NCBI RefSeq assembly: GCF_004114375.1
Contig: NZ_CP034692.1
Location: 2,728,001-2,792,000 of the forward strand
Length of the DNA: 64,000 nt
Reading direction: 5' to 3'
Source of the DNA: Halorubrum sp. BOL3-1
GTDB taxonomy: Archaea > Halobacteriota > Halobacteria > Halobacteriales > Haloferacaceae
Under the pieces are notes generated by a model, which made no database searches, was not told the DNA's origin, and saw only the letters and a list, made by a program, of their open reading frames with translations. Shown one piece after another: positions 40,435-49,060 of the stretch. The number at the start of each line of letters is the position of its first letter. Within the stretch, counting starts at the first letter, position 1. Both the position numbers and the translations under genes were made by a program.

Positions 40435-41836
40435 CTCAGTACCTCACAAAGCATCCTCGGCTAGCTGTTTCTACGGTCTGAGTTCTGTGTTGAAGCGGTT
40501 GTACTGACGGTCTCGACGAGAGAATTACGGACAGATCGACGGAGAGCTGTCGCTGTCGGCGGCGGTCAGCCGCCGACGCGACAGCGTTGCCACTCCCGCC
40601 AAAGGCTTTCTCGGTCGGTAGTTAGCGGTGGAACCGGTCGTCAGGTGGGCGATTCGCGGGGACGGCCCGACGCACCGCGAGGGCGTCCACGCAGCACGTC
40701 GAATCATGCTGATGAACTCCTTGTACGGCCACCACCAGAAGCGACGCCCGCTTCGGCGGGGCGTCGCCACATACTCGTAGTGAAGGTACCGCCAGACATT
40801 CTGTAATAGTAGACTCACCACGACGTACAGCAGTCGTACCGTTGGATCTCGTGTTGTCGTTGTCGCTATCGCTTGCTCAAACAACCGATAGCTCGATTCG
40901 ATACCGAACCGCTTGCTGTAGTGGTATCGAGCGTCGTGTGGTGAGTCAATGAATGGCGCGTCAGCGGCGTAGCCGTAACGCGCCACCCCGTTCTCGTCGT
41001 ACTTCCCGTTCAGGTACGTACAGTCGATGTAGACGGGAAACTCGACGGTCCAGCTGTGACCGTCGAGTTTCCCTGTCAGATCGTGCTGAATGACGCGGCT
41101 CCATCCTTCCGAGACCTCCTGCTGAATTGTCTTTCCCCACCGGATGATCGGGATCACGTACGCGTAGTCGTGCGCTTGAAGCAGCGTGAGGCACTTACTG
41201 TCGTAGAATCCGCGATCGAGGTAGACGGCCTTGACCTCGGTGTCAAGGCCGTCGAGGACACCGAGGAACTCAGCGAGGACGCTGCTGGCGGTATCGCCGT
41301 CTTCGAGACGGCGTACCGCCAGCGTGTATCGTTTGTTCTTCACACGCGCGTAGAGTGTCGCATAGGCATGGAACGCGGTGGTTCCGCGCTTTGCGACTGA
41401 GTAAAAGAGTCCGTTGGTATCGTCTTCGTCACCGTAGTAGGGTCGCAGGTGGAAGTCCGCGCAGACCTCCACCTGCTCGGGGAGCAGTTCATCGAGGTTC
41501 TTCCGCAGGAGTGTGTTAGCGACTCGTTCGAGCCGATCCGGCTCGAACTTCGTCCGCAGATGGTAGAAGATCGTGTTCGCAGCGGGTGTGTTCTGGCTCG
41601 AAGCACAGAGTGTGGAGACAGAGGTCCCGTCGGCGCAAGCGCCGATTAGGACCTCATAGATGTCCTCAGAAGTAATTTCAGCGTTGTTGGCTAAGGAGAG
41701 CGGAACTTCCTCGTCAAAACGGTTGACGAGAAAATTAAGAAGCTGGTCCTCGTAGATCTCACCGTCTACTTGCTGGGTCGTAGACACACCTTCAGCAAGC
41801 AGACGTTCTAACTAAGCGGCTTTGTGAAGTACTGAG
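40435..41836 (-). mobile_element. ISH3-family insertion sequence
   Basis: Terminal inverted repeats CTCAGTACCTCACAAAGC (40435-40452) and its inverse at 41819-41836 (17 of 18 identical). Length 1402 bases, normal for ISH3-type elements. Contains one transposase gene on the minus strand. Flanks differ (ACAGC before, TCTAT after), so no 5-base target duplication is visible, suggesting a rearrangement after insertion. Confidence 0.85.
40525..41787 (-). CDS. ISH3-family transposase with frameshifted C-terminus
   Basis: DDE transposase of 420 aa. Catalytic acids appear in VCADFHLRPYYG, AVYLDRGFYDSKCL and RFGIESSYRLFE. Up to MIRRAAWT the sequence follows the ISH3 family. Then a missing base near 40681-40688 shifts the frame: the normal end would be ...ALAVRRAVPANRPPDDRFHR with TAA at 40622, giving 388 aa. 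The actual frame reads 50 foreign residues (PSRCVGPSPR...). The catalytic core is intact, so residual activity is possible. Confidence 0.88.
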   Translation of the reverse strand: MSTTQQVDGEIYEDQLLNFLVNRFDEEVPLSLANNAEITSEDIYEVLIGACADGTSVSTLCASSQNTPAANTIFYHLRTKFEPDRLERVANTLLRKNLDELLPEQVEVCADFHLRPYYGDEDDTNGLFYSVAKRGTTAFHAYATLYARVKNKRYTLAVRRLEDGDTASSVLAEFLGVLDGLDTEVKAVYLDRGFYDSKCLTLLQAHDYAYVIPIIRWGKTIQQEVSEGWSRVIQHDLTGKLDGHSWTVEFPVYIDCTYLNGKYDENGVARYGYAADAPFIDSPHDARYHYSKRFGIESSYRLFEQAIATTTTRDPTVRLLYVVVSLLLQNVWRYLHYEYVATPRRSGRRFWWWPYKEFISMIRRAAWTPSRCVGPSPRIAHLTTGSTANYRPRKPLAGVATLSRRRLTAADSDSSPSICP

Positions 41837-42000
41837 TCTATATTTCTAACAGATATGGCCGAGTCAGCACGACCGGAGACACTCATAACCGCGGGAAGTC
41901 AAAAATCGTTCTGTGCGAGAGAACAGTTCCGTCGAGCCGTTCGAGCGGCGTCGTAAGCGATGCGAAGTTTCTTTTACTTCACCCCGGAGGATCCGGGTAG

Positions 42001-42672
42001 ATGAGTGACCGAGGCGGTCGAGCGCCGGATCAGACTGAATCGCCGACTTCGAACCGTGATACGGCGGATTCTCTCGGTCCGACGGCGTCGGACGCGGCCG
42101 CCGCGATCGCCGGTGACGAGGCGTCCTCCGGACGGTTGGTGGTCGTCTGCGGACTCCCCGGCGTCGGCAAGACGACCGTCGCCGAGCGGATCGCCGGCCA
42201 CGTCGACGGCCGGATCCGCCGGACCGACGTGATCCGGAAAGAGCTGTTCGACGACCCCGAGTACACCGACGCGGAGACGGAGGCCGTCTACGCCGAGCTC
42301 CTCTCTCGCGCTCGCGACGACATCGACGCGGGCGACGCGGTCGTCCTCGACGCGACGTTCGCGGACGATCCCTTTCGGGCGGAGGCCCGCGAGACGGCCG
42401 CCGAGACCGCGGCGTCGTTCGACCTCGTCGAGGTCGCCTGCGACGAGGATGTCGTCGAACGACGGATCGAGCGTCGAGACGGGATCAGCGACGCGGACTT
42501 CGAGATCCACCTCCAGTTCAAGGAGCTGTTCGACGAGGTCGCGAGCGACCACGTCGTCGTCGATAACTCGGGGACGCAAGCGGAGACGTTCGCGCAGGTC
42601 GACGCCGCGTTCGCCGAGGGTGAGACCGCCGACCGCCCGCCGCGGTCGGTGGCGGTCACGGACGCGGAGTGA
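42001..42672 (+). CDS. P-loop kinase-like protein (AAA_33/zeta-like)
   Basis: 223 aa ATP-binding protein. Walker A VVVCGLPGVGKTTVAERIA near residue 48, DVIRKELFDDP lid region, and AVVLDATFADDPFRAEA strand with acidic residue, as in small kinases of the AAA_33 family (polynucleotide kinase, zeta toxin, adenylylsulfate kinase-like). No antitoxin partner is adjacent. The N-terminal 45 residues are acidic and disordered. First core gene right of the island. Substrate unknown. Confidence 0.85.
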   Translation: MSDRGGRAPDQTESPTSNRDTADSLGPTASDAAAAIAGDEASSGRLVVVCGLPGVGKTTVAERIAGHVDGRIRRTDVIRKELFDDPEYTDAETEAVYAELLSRARDDIDAGDAVVLDATFADDPFRAEARETAAETAASFDLVEVACDEDVVERRIERRDGISDADFEIHLQFKELFDEVASDHVVVDNSGTQAETFAQVDAAFAEGETADRPPRSVAVTDAE

Positions 42673-42759
42673 AGACGAGTTCGATGTGTGAACGAATCGC
42701 GTGACGAGCGGGCGCACACGTCTCAAATCACTTATACGGGCGAACGCACAACGGAAGGT

Positions 42760-43044
42760 ATGAGCGAAGAATCCGGGCGGAAGAACCTGCGAATGCCCAA
42801 CGACGACGAAGTGTTCGCCGTGGTGACGGAGCACCTCGGCGGCAACCACGTTCAGCTGCGTTGCGCCGACGGCGAGGAGCGGCTCGGCCGGATCCCCGGT
42901 CGAATGAAGTACCGGACGTGGATCAGCGAGGGCGACGTCGTTCTCGCGGAACCGTGGGACTGGCAGGACGAGAAGGCGAACGTCGAGTGGCGGTACGAGG
43001 ACGAGGACGCCGACCAGCTCCGCCGCGAAGGACACATCCAGTAG
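42760..43044 (+). CDS. eif1A: Translation initiation factor aIF1A
   Basis: 94 aa OB-fold factor that binds the A site of the 30S subunit and helps start-codon selection. Sequence [40 protein letters not shown], then [20 protein letters not shown] is the textbook archaeal aIF1A. CTTATACGG at about 42731 gives a leaderless start. The last codons and stop (GHIQ) lie in the first unit of a 24-base tandem repeat (43033-43098), which has duplicated the gene end. Confidence 0.97.
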   Translation: MSEESGRKNLRMPNDDEVFAVVTEHLGGNHVQLRCADGEERLGRIPGRMKYRTWISEGDVVLAEPWDWQDEKANVEWRYEDEDADQLRREGHIQ

Positions 43045-43098
43045 TCGCACAGTAGCCACATCCAGTAGTCGCACAGTAGCCACATCCAGTAGTCGCAC
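43033..43098 (+). repeat. 24-base tandem repeat at the aIF1A 3' end
   Basis: Units CACATCCAGTAGTCGCACAG plus TAGC repeat at 43033, 43057 and 43081, the third cut after 18 bases. The units are identical. The first one encodes the last residues HIQ and the stop codon of aIF1A. The remaining part of the gap, 43099-43346, shows no gene. Confidence 0.9.
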
Positions 43099-43312
43099 GG
43101 TACGGATTCGCGCCGCGCGACCGACGATTCCCTGCTGCGTATCCCCTTCCGTCTGCCGGGTCTCCTTGACGTCTCCCGTCCACGGCTGTCCGTTTCGGTA
43201 CGGCCCGAATTTCTGAGCGGGTTCGGACCCTGGTAGCCTCCCGTCCCGCACTAAGTTCTCGGACGGAGAGGCAGACTTCGTTTTGATTCGTAGTATTGTG
43301 GTTTCTATCCAA

Positions 43313-43322
43313 AACTATTATT
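43313..43322 (+). promoter_or_regulatory. Promoter of the thioredoxin gene
   Basis: CTATTATTAT, 25-34 bases before ATG 43347, AT-rich against a GC-rich background. Confidence 0.5.
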
Positions 43323-43346
43323 ATCGCGAGGCTCGTATCCACTGGT

Positions 43347-43688
43347 ATGAGTTCGACTGAGACCACTTCCGAAGAGCCGATCCGGTTGACCGACACCGAC
43401 GCGTTCGACGCGCACGTTGCCGACCACGACGTCGTCCTCGTCGACTTCTACGCCGACTGGTGCGGTCCGTGTCAGATGATGGAGCCGGCGGTCGAGGCGG
43501 TCGCGAGCGACACCGAGGCGGCGGTGCTGAAGGTCGACGTCGACGAACACCAGGCGCTGGCCGGCGAGTACGGCGTTCAGGGTATCCCGACCCTGCTCGT
43601 GTTCTCGGACGGCGAGATAGCCGATCAGATGGTCGGCGCGCAGACCGAACAGGCGCTCGTCGACGCGGTCGCCGAGCCCTCCGCCTGA
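43347..43688 (+). CDS. trxA: Thioredoxin
   Basis: Cytosolic thioredoxin of 113 aa. The active site VDFYADWCGPCQMMEPAVEA is canonical (CGPC). Cis-proline VQGIPTLLVFSDGE and the C-terminal helix are present. The N-terminal 15 residues are acidic and Thr/Ser rich. Reduces protein disulfides with NADPH via thioredoxin reductase (not in this window). The class-V aminotransferase follows in the same direction after about 90 bases. Confidence 0.95.
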   Translation: MSSTETTSEEPIRLTDTDAFDAHVADHDVVLVDFYADWCGPCQMMEPAVEAVASDTEAAVLKVDVDEHQALAGEYGVQGIPTLLVFSDGEIADQMVGAQTEQALVDAVAEPSA

Positions 43689-43777
43689 ATCGCGTCGCAT
43701 CGCGTTCGCCCGACAGCCGCCGATCCCGGACCACGGAAATCGACAGCATGAGAACGATAAAACTCGACGACGACGGT

Positions 43778-44890
43778 ATGACCCCGAGAGAGCTCCGCGC
43801 GGACATCCCCGCGCTCGGCGACGCGGCGTACTTCAACTTCGGCGCGCACGGTCCGAGCCCCGAGTACGTCGTTGAGGCGGCCGCCTCGTTCGTCGAGGAC
43901 CACGAGTACGGCTCCGCGACGACCGACCCGTACGACAGCGCCTTCGGGACGTACGAGGAAGTCCGCGAGCGGATCGCTTCCTTCGTCGGCGCCGAGCCCG
44001 AGGAGATAGCGCTCACGGAGAGCACGACCGACGGGATCACTCGCGTCGCGGGCGCGGTCGACTGGGAGCCGGGCGATGTCGTCGTCCGGACCGACCTCGA
44101 ACACCCGGCCGGGGTCCTTCCGTGGAAGCGGCTTGAACGCGAAGGCGTCGAGGTGCGAGTCTTGGAGACCGAGGACGGCCGCGTCGACCGCGACGCCTAC
44201 GCCGAGGCGGTCGCGGACGCCCGGCTCGTCTGCTTCAGCGCGATCACGTGGACGCACGGGACCCGGCTCCCGGTCGCTGACCTCGTCGAGATCGCCGACG
44301 ACGCCGGCGCGTTCACCCTCGTCGACGCGGTCCAGTCGCCCGGGCAGGTCGCGATGGACGTGAGCGAGTGGGGCGCCGACGCGGTCGCGGCCGCCGGTCA
44401 CAAGTGGACGCTCGGTCCGTGGGGTGCGGGCTTCCTCTACGTCGACCGCGACGCCGCGACCGACCTCGCGCCGCGCGCGGTCGGCTACCGGAGCGTCGAG
44501 GACCCGACCGGCGACGAGATCGAGTTCAAGCCCGCCGCGGGGCGCTTCGAGGTGGGAACGACGACCGCCGCGGCCCACGTCGGACTCGTCGAGGCGCTCG
44601 ACGCGGTCGACGCGGTCGGGCTCGATGCGATCGAGTCGCGGATCGAGTCGCTCACCGACCGGCTGAAGGCGGGCGTCCCGGACGACCGACTGCTGAGTCC
44701 GCGGGCGTACGAGTCGGGTCTCGTCACGATCGACGTCGACGACCCGGAGGCGACCGTCGAGCGCCTCGCCGACGAGGGCGTCGTCGTCCGGTCGCTGCCG
44801 GGTCCGGACGGGGTCCGGGCGTCGATCCATGCCGTCTCGACGGAGTCGGAGGTCGACCGACTCGTCGACGCGCTCAACCGGGAATGGTGA
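43778..44890 (+). CDS. Class V aminotransferase
   Basis: PLP enzyme of 370 aa, SufS/isopenicillin-N-epimerase-like fold. AAYFNFGAHGPSPEYVVEAA near the start, ITWTHGTRLPVADLVEIAD, FTLVDAVQSPGQ with the PLP-binding Asp, and AAGHKWTLGPWGAGFLYVD with the Schiff-base lysine. No clear cysteine-desulfurase active Cys loop, so a transaminase or epimerase/lyase role is more likely. I start at ATG 43778 (MTPRELRAD), since ATAAAA is about 20 bases before it; an ATG at 43748 adds ten residues. Confidence 0.88.
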   Translation: MTPRELRADIPALGDAAYFNFGAHGPSPEYVVEAAASFVEDHEYGSATTDPYDSAFGTYEEVRERIASFVGAEPEEIALTESTTDGITRVAGAVDWEPGDVVVRTDLEHPAGVLPWKRLEREGVEVRVLETEDGRVDRDAYAEAVADARLVCFSAITWTHGTRLPVADLVEIADDAGAFTLVDAVQSPGQVAMDVSEWGADAVAAAGHKWTLGPWGAGFLYVDRDAATDLAPRAVGYRSVEDPTGDEIEFKPAAGRFEVGTTTAAAHVGLVEALDAVDAVGLDAIESRIESLTDRLKAGVPDDRLLSPRAYESGLVTIDVDDPEATVERLADEGVVVRSLPGPDGVRASIHAVSTESEVDRLVDALNREW

Positions 44891-44943
44891 GGCCGGTTCC
44901 GACCGATCGATCGCGTTTTATCGCTCCGCGCACAAGACCGCGC

Positions 44944-45501
44944 ATGGGTTTTCACACGTTCGACGCCGAGCGGGCGGAGCGACTGGAGCGGCCCGGTCGG
45001 TACCGGTGGGTGTCCGCGGAGGAACTGGTCGGTCCGCTCGTCGCGGCCGACGCCGAGGTCGCCGCCGACCTCGGCAGCGGCACCGGTTTTTATACCGATG
45101 AAGTGGCGCCGCACGTCGAGACCGTCTACGGCGTCGACGTCCAGTCGGAGATGCACGACCGCTACCGCGAGAAAGGGACGCCGGAGAACGTCGAACTCGT
45201 CGCGAGCGACGTAGCCGACCTCCCGTTCGCGGACGGCGAACTCGACGCCGCCTGCTCGACGATGACCTACCACGAGTTCGCGAGCGACGCGGCCGTTGCG
45301 GAGGTCGCGCGCGTCGTCCGACCGGGTGGGGTCGTCGTCACGTTCGACTGGGCCGGCGACGGCGCGGGCGAGGAGGGACCCCCGGTGGAGGAGCGGTTCA
45401 CCGCCGCCGACGCCGTCGCGGCGCTGGAGGCGGCGGGGTTCGAGGTCGTCTCCGCGTCGACGCGCACGGAGACGTTCGGCGTCGTCGCTCGGGCGCCGTA
45501 G
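44944..45501 (+). CDS. SAM-dependent methyltransferase
   Basis: Class I methyltransferase of 185 aa. SAM-binding motif I AADLGSGTGFYTDEVAPHVE, motif II YGVDVQSEM, post-motif LVASDVADLPFADGELDAAC, and ARVVRPGGVVVTFDWAGD. A short C-terminal part with no extra domain. Homologues are annotated as ubiquinone/menaquinone-type (UbiE-like) methyltransferases, but the substrate cannot be read from the sequence. Confidence 0.9.
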   Translation: MGFHTFDAERAERLERPGRYRWVSAEELVGPLVAADAEVAADLGSGTGFYTDEVAPHVETVYGVDVQSEMHDRYREKGTPENVELVASDVADLPFADGELDAACSTMTYHEFASDAAVAEVARVVRPGGVVVTFDWAGDGAGEEGPPVEERFTAADAVAALEAAGFEVVSASTRTETFGVVARAP

Positions 45502-45598
45502 GCGACCGACCGCCGAGTCCGCGAAACGAGCGGTTCGGCGGCGGACCCGAACGTTCGTGAAGAAATACCGTTAGGTGCGTGCGGCCCGTACAACGGGT

Positions 45599-46699
45599 AT
45601 GTTGGTTCGTTCCCGATCGGTCGCCGTCGCCGCGCTCACCCTACTCGCGACGCTCGTCGCGCGGCCGGCGGCGGCGCACGTCGACTACGTCACCGAGGAC
45701 TCGGGCGACCCGCTCGACGCGGTGGCGTTCACCGCCGAAGTCCTCTCGGGTCCGTTCAACGCGGCGCTGTTCGCGGTGTCTGGCCTCGTCGCGGTCGCCG
45801 GCCTCGCCGTCTACCTCCGGGTGCGACCCACGGTCGTCGACGTCGTCGTCCTCCGTGAGAAGCTCGCCGGCTACGGCGACCTCGTCCCGTGGATGCTACG
45901 GCTCGCCGTCGGGCTTCCCCTCGTCGGCGCCGGCTTCCAGGGGTACCTGTTCGCGCCGACCCTCGCGTTCGACCCCGGATCGAGCCCGTTTCTCCGGGTG
46001 CTCTTCATCGGACTCGGGTTCCTCCTCCTCTTCGGACTTGGGACTCGGATCGTCTCGGCGATCGGACTGGTGACGTACGCGTGGGTGCTCCTCGTCGTCG
46101 ACTCGTCGGTGTTCCTCGCGGTGGAGTACGTCCCGGTGTTCGTCGCGCTGCTGATCCTCGGCGGCGGCCGGCCGAGCGCGGACGACATGCTGTTGGAGGT
46201 CGCGAGCACGCCGGGGTCGTACTACGGGCGGATCGACCCCGTCCACCACCTGAAGCGGTTCCTCGACGAGTCGACGGCGCCGCTGCGGCGGTACGTTCCA
46301 ACGGTCCTGCGGGCCGGCATGGGAGTCTCGTTCGTCTACCTCGGCTTGATCCAGAAGCTCGCGGACCCCGGCAGCGCGCTTCTCGTCGTCGAGAAGTACG
46401 ACCTCACGTCGGTCGTGCCCGTCGACGCCGGGCTGTGGGTCGTCGGCGCCGGCGTGACCGAGGTCGCCGTCGGGCTCGCATTGATCGCCGGCTTCTTTAC
46501 CCGCGGCGCGGCCGCGCTCTCGTTCGTGCTGTTCACCACGACGCTGTTCGGGCTCCCGGACGACCCGGTGTTGGCGCACGTCGCGCTGTTCGGCATGGCG
46601 TCGGCCGTCTTCACGCTCGGTGCCGGTCCGCTCTCGTTCGACCGCTGGTTCGGGCGCCCCGCGCTCGACGACGACGAGTCGGTCGTCCCGGCGGACTGA
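45599..46699 (+). CDS. DoxX-family membrane protein
   Basis: 366 aa integral membrane protein, about nine or ten helices. A cleavable-like N-terminal hydrophobic stretch ending ARPAAAHVDYV is followed by the region AVGLPLVGAGFQGYLFAPTL and, in the C-terminal third, TVLRAGMGVSFVYLGLIQKL, the DoxX/DoxD-like module. Its neighbours (methyltransferase, glucose-6-phosphate isomerase) give no clue. Role unknown; possibly quinone-linked redox function by family. Confidence 0.75.
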   Translation: MLVRSRSVAVAALTLLATLVARPAAAHVDYVTEDSGDPLDAVAFTAEVLSGPFNAALFAVSGLVAVAGLAVYLRVRPTVVDVVVLREKLAGYGDLVPWMLRLAVGLPLVGAGFQGYLFAPTLAFDPGSSPFLRVLFIGLGFLLLFGLGTRIVSAIGLVTYAWVLLVVDSSVFLAVEYVPVFVALLILGGGRPSADDMLLEVASTPGSYYGRIDPVHHLKRFLDESTAPLRRYVPTVLRAGMGVSFVYLGLIQKLADPGSALLVVEKYDLTSVVPVDAGLWVVGAGVTEVAVGLALIAGFFTRGAAALSFVLFTTTLFGLPDDPVLAHVALFGMASAVFTLGAGPLSFDRWFGRPALDDDESVVPAD

Positions 46700-46750
46700 A
46701 CGGGTCGCAGCGGTTCGATATCGGATTCCGGCGACCGACGCACCGACCGG

Positions 46751-46757
46751 TTTTAAG
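46751..46757 (+). promoter_or_regulatory. Promoter of the pgi gene
   Basis: TTTTAAG, 25-31 bases before ATG 46782. Confidence 0.5.
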
Positions 46758-46781
46758 CCGCGTTCGCCCGGGTATTCAGGT

Positions 46782-48068
46782 ATGAACGTCGACCTCGGCA
46801 ACGCCTTGGAGACGACTCCCGGGCTGACGACGGAGACGCTGGACAGACTCGACGACCGCGTCGCGGCCGCACACGAGCGGATCGCGGCCGGAATGGACGA
46901 CGACGAGTTCGGGTACGCGGCCCTGAACCTCCCAGAGACCGCGGACGCGGACGCGATCTACGCCGCGGTCGACGAGTTCGACCGCCCGGCGGCCGTCCTG
47001 ACGGTCGGTATCGGCGGGAGCGCGCTCGGTGCGGCGACGCTCGCGAACGCCTTGGAGAGCGACGTGGACGCATACTTCCTCGACAACGTCGACCCAGACG
47101 ACACGCGGCGGCTCCTCGCTGACCTCCCGCTCGACGACACCGTCGTCAACGTGGTCTCGAAGTCGGGGACGACCGCGGAGACGCTCGCGAACTTCCTCGT
47201 CGTCCGCGAGGCGATGGCCGACGCGGGCGTCGACTGGACCGAACGCACCCTCGTCACCACCGGCGAGTCTGGGAACCTCCGGGAGCTGGCCGACCGCCAC
47301 GACCTGCCGTCGCTTCCGGTTCCGGACGGGGTTCCGGGGCGGTTCTCGGCGCTGTCGACGGTCGGACTCGCGGTCGCCGCACTACAGGGTCACGACGTCG
47401 AGGCCGTACTCGCCGGGGGACGCGAGGGGATGGCGAGCCTGTCGGGGTCGCTGTACGAGTCGCCGGCGTACGCCTACGGCGCGGCGACGTACGCGCTCGC
47501 GGAGCGGGGCGCGCTCACCAACGCCGTGATGCCGTACGCCGAGTCGCTGGAGACGTTCGCGGAGTGGTTCGCCCAGCTGTGGGCGGAGAGCCTCGGGAAG
47601 GACGGGCTCGGGCAGACGCCGGTCCGCGCGCTCGGCGCGACCGACCAGCACTCCCAGCTCCAGCTGTACCGCGCCGGCCCGCCGGACAAGTTGGTCTCCC
47701 TGATCCGGCCGGCGGAGCGCGAGGCGGTGTCGATCCCCGAGACGGACCTCGACGGACTCGCGTACCTCGGCGGGTCGTCGCTCGGCGGGCTGCTCGACGC
47801 CGAGTTCGAGGCGACCGAGGCGAGCCTCGCGGCCGCCGGCGTCCCCAACGTGCGCGTCGAGATCGACCGTGTCGACGAGCGAAGCCTCGGAGAGCTGCTC
47901 TACGAGATGGAGGCGGCCTGCGTGCTGTACGGCGAACTCGCGAGCGTCTCGACGTTCACGCAGCCGGCGGTCGAGTGGGGGAAGAAGGCGGCGCGCGGCC
48001 TGCTCGGCGGCGGCGACTTTGCGGAGGCGGACGCGGTCGCTGACAAGCGCGAACTGCGGATCGACTGA
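46782..48068 (+). CDS. pgi: Glucose-6-phosphate isomerase
   Basis: 428 aa enzyme interconverting glucose-6-phosphate and fructose-6-phosphate, a gluconeogenic step in haloarchaea. SIS fold: VLTVGIGGSALGAATLA, VVSKSGTTAETLANF, QLWAESLGKDGLGQTPVRAL, TDQHSQLQLYRAGP and the C-terminal FTQPAVEWGKKAARG with the catalytic lysine region. This is the classical PGI superfamily member, not the cupin type of Thermococcales. Stand-alone leaderless gene. Confidence 0.96.
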   Translation: MNVDLGNALETTPGLTTETLDRLDDRVAAAHERIAAGMDDDEFGYAALNLPETADADAIYAAVDEFDRPAAVLTVGIGGSALGAATLANALESDVDAYFLDNVDPDDTRRLLADLPLDDTVVNVVSKSGTTAETLANFLVVREAMADAGVDWTERTLVTTGESGNLRELADRHDLPSLPVPDGVPGRFSALSTVGLAVAALQGHDVEAVLAGGREGMASLSGSLYESPAYAYGAATYALAERGALTNAVMPYAESLETFAEWFAQLWAESLGKDGLGQTPVRALGATDQHSQLQLYRAGPPDKLVSLIRPAEREAVSIPETDLDGLAYLGGSSLGGLLDAEFEATEASLAAAGVPNVRVEIDRVDERSLGELLYEMEAACVLYGELASVSTFTQPAVEWGKKAARGLLGGGDFAEADAVADKRELRID

Positions 48069-48189
48069 CCCCGCGCGTCGACGCTCGCGAGGGGATCGAC
48101 GCCGCTGACGCCCGGTCGACGGCGACGACGGAGCGAGGCCGCGGTCCCCTTCCGGTGCGTCTAAACCGCCGCGAGCCGTACGGCCGGCA

Positions 48190-48924
48190 ATGAGCGACGA
48201 CCCCCTCGCGACGGCGGTCGGAGAGCGGCTGTTCCGCGTCGCGAGCGCGCTGTTCGCGCTCGTGTTCGCCCTCCTCGTCGCGAGCGCGATCACCGCGCCC
48301 GGGACAGACCTCGCCGCCTCCGTCGGGCTGGTCTCGGAGGGGTCGAACGGCTACCGGCTGGTCCAGACGCTGCTCCAGTTCGCCGGGTTCGTCCTCGCGG
48401 TCGCGGGGTACCTCGCGATCACCGACGAGCGGGACCTCGCCCGCTTCTCGCGGCCGACCCCCCGCGAGGCGGCGATCATCGTCGGCGGTGGAATCGTCCT
48501 GTTCGGGTTCCAGTACGGCGCCCTGTTCGCACTCGATCAGGTCGGTCTCTCGACCGGACAGAACCAGGCGGTCGTCCCGGGCGGCGACCCGGTCACCTAC
48601 TACCTCGCGATGATCGCGGTGTCGCTGCTCGTGGTCGGTCCGGTCGAAGAGCTGCTGTTCCGCGGCGTCGTTCAGGGCGGGATCCGGCGCGCGTTCGACG
48701 CCGTCCCCGCGGTGCTCATCGCGAGCCTCGCGTTCGGGCTGATCCACCTCCCGGCGGTCTCCGGGACGACGGCCGAGCAGTGGGCGTACGTCGGCGTCGT
48801 CGTCGTGCTGGGGTCGGTCCTCGGTGCGCTCTACGAGTGGACGGACAACGTGGTCGTTCCGGGACTGGTACACGGCGTGTACAACGCCGTTACCTACGTG
48901 ATGTTGCTCGCGCAGGCGATCTGA
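48190..48924 (+). CDS. CPBP family (CAAX-type) membrane protease
   Basis: 244 aa, about seven or eight transmembrane helices. The Abi/CAAX-protease motif is VGPVEELLFRGVVQGGIRR (EExxxR), followed by LAFGLIHLPAVSG (FxxxH) and the end NVVVPGLVHGVYN (HxxxN/B), so all catalytic elements are present. Such proteins cleave prenylated or membrane-bound peptides; in haloarchaea the substrates are unknown. Confidence 0.92.
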   Translation: MSDDPLATAVGERLFRVASALFALVFALLVASAITAPGTDLAASVGLVSEGSNGYRLVQTLLQFAGFVLAVAGYLAITDERDLARFSRPTPREAAIIVGGGIVLFGFQYGALFALDQVGLSTGQNQAVVPGGDPVTYYLAMIAVSLLVVGPVEELLFRGVVQGGIRRAFDAVPAVLIASLAFGLIHLPAVSGTTAEQWAYVGVVVVLGSVLGALYEWTDNVVVPGLVHGVYNAVTYVMLLAQAI

Positions 48925-49060
48925 CGGACGGAAAAACGGTTCTGCTTTCGGGGCCGTTGAAGACAGAGCCGCGCGCTACGACGCAGTTGCTTCCGGTGAC
49001 ACGACCCCCCAAGCCCCACCCGCTCGGCTATACGCAGTCGCTCTCGTCCCGACTGAGACC

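Noticed and set aside
42001-42672. Zeta-type toxin of a toxin-antitoxin pair
   Set aside because: The P-loop fold fits, but there is no neighbouring antitoxin gene and the family includes many ordinary kinases.
43033-43098. CRISPR array
   Set aside because: The 24-base units are directly adjacent without spacers and overlap the end of a gene; a simple tandem duplication. No cas genes in the window.
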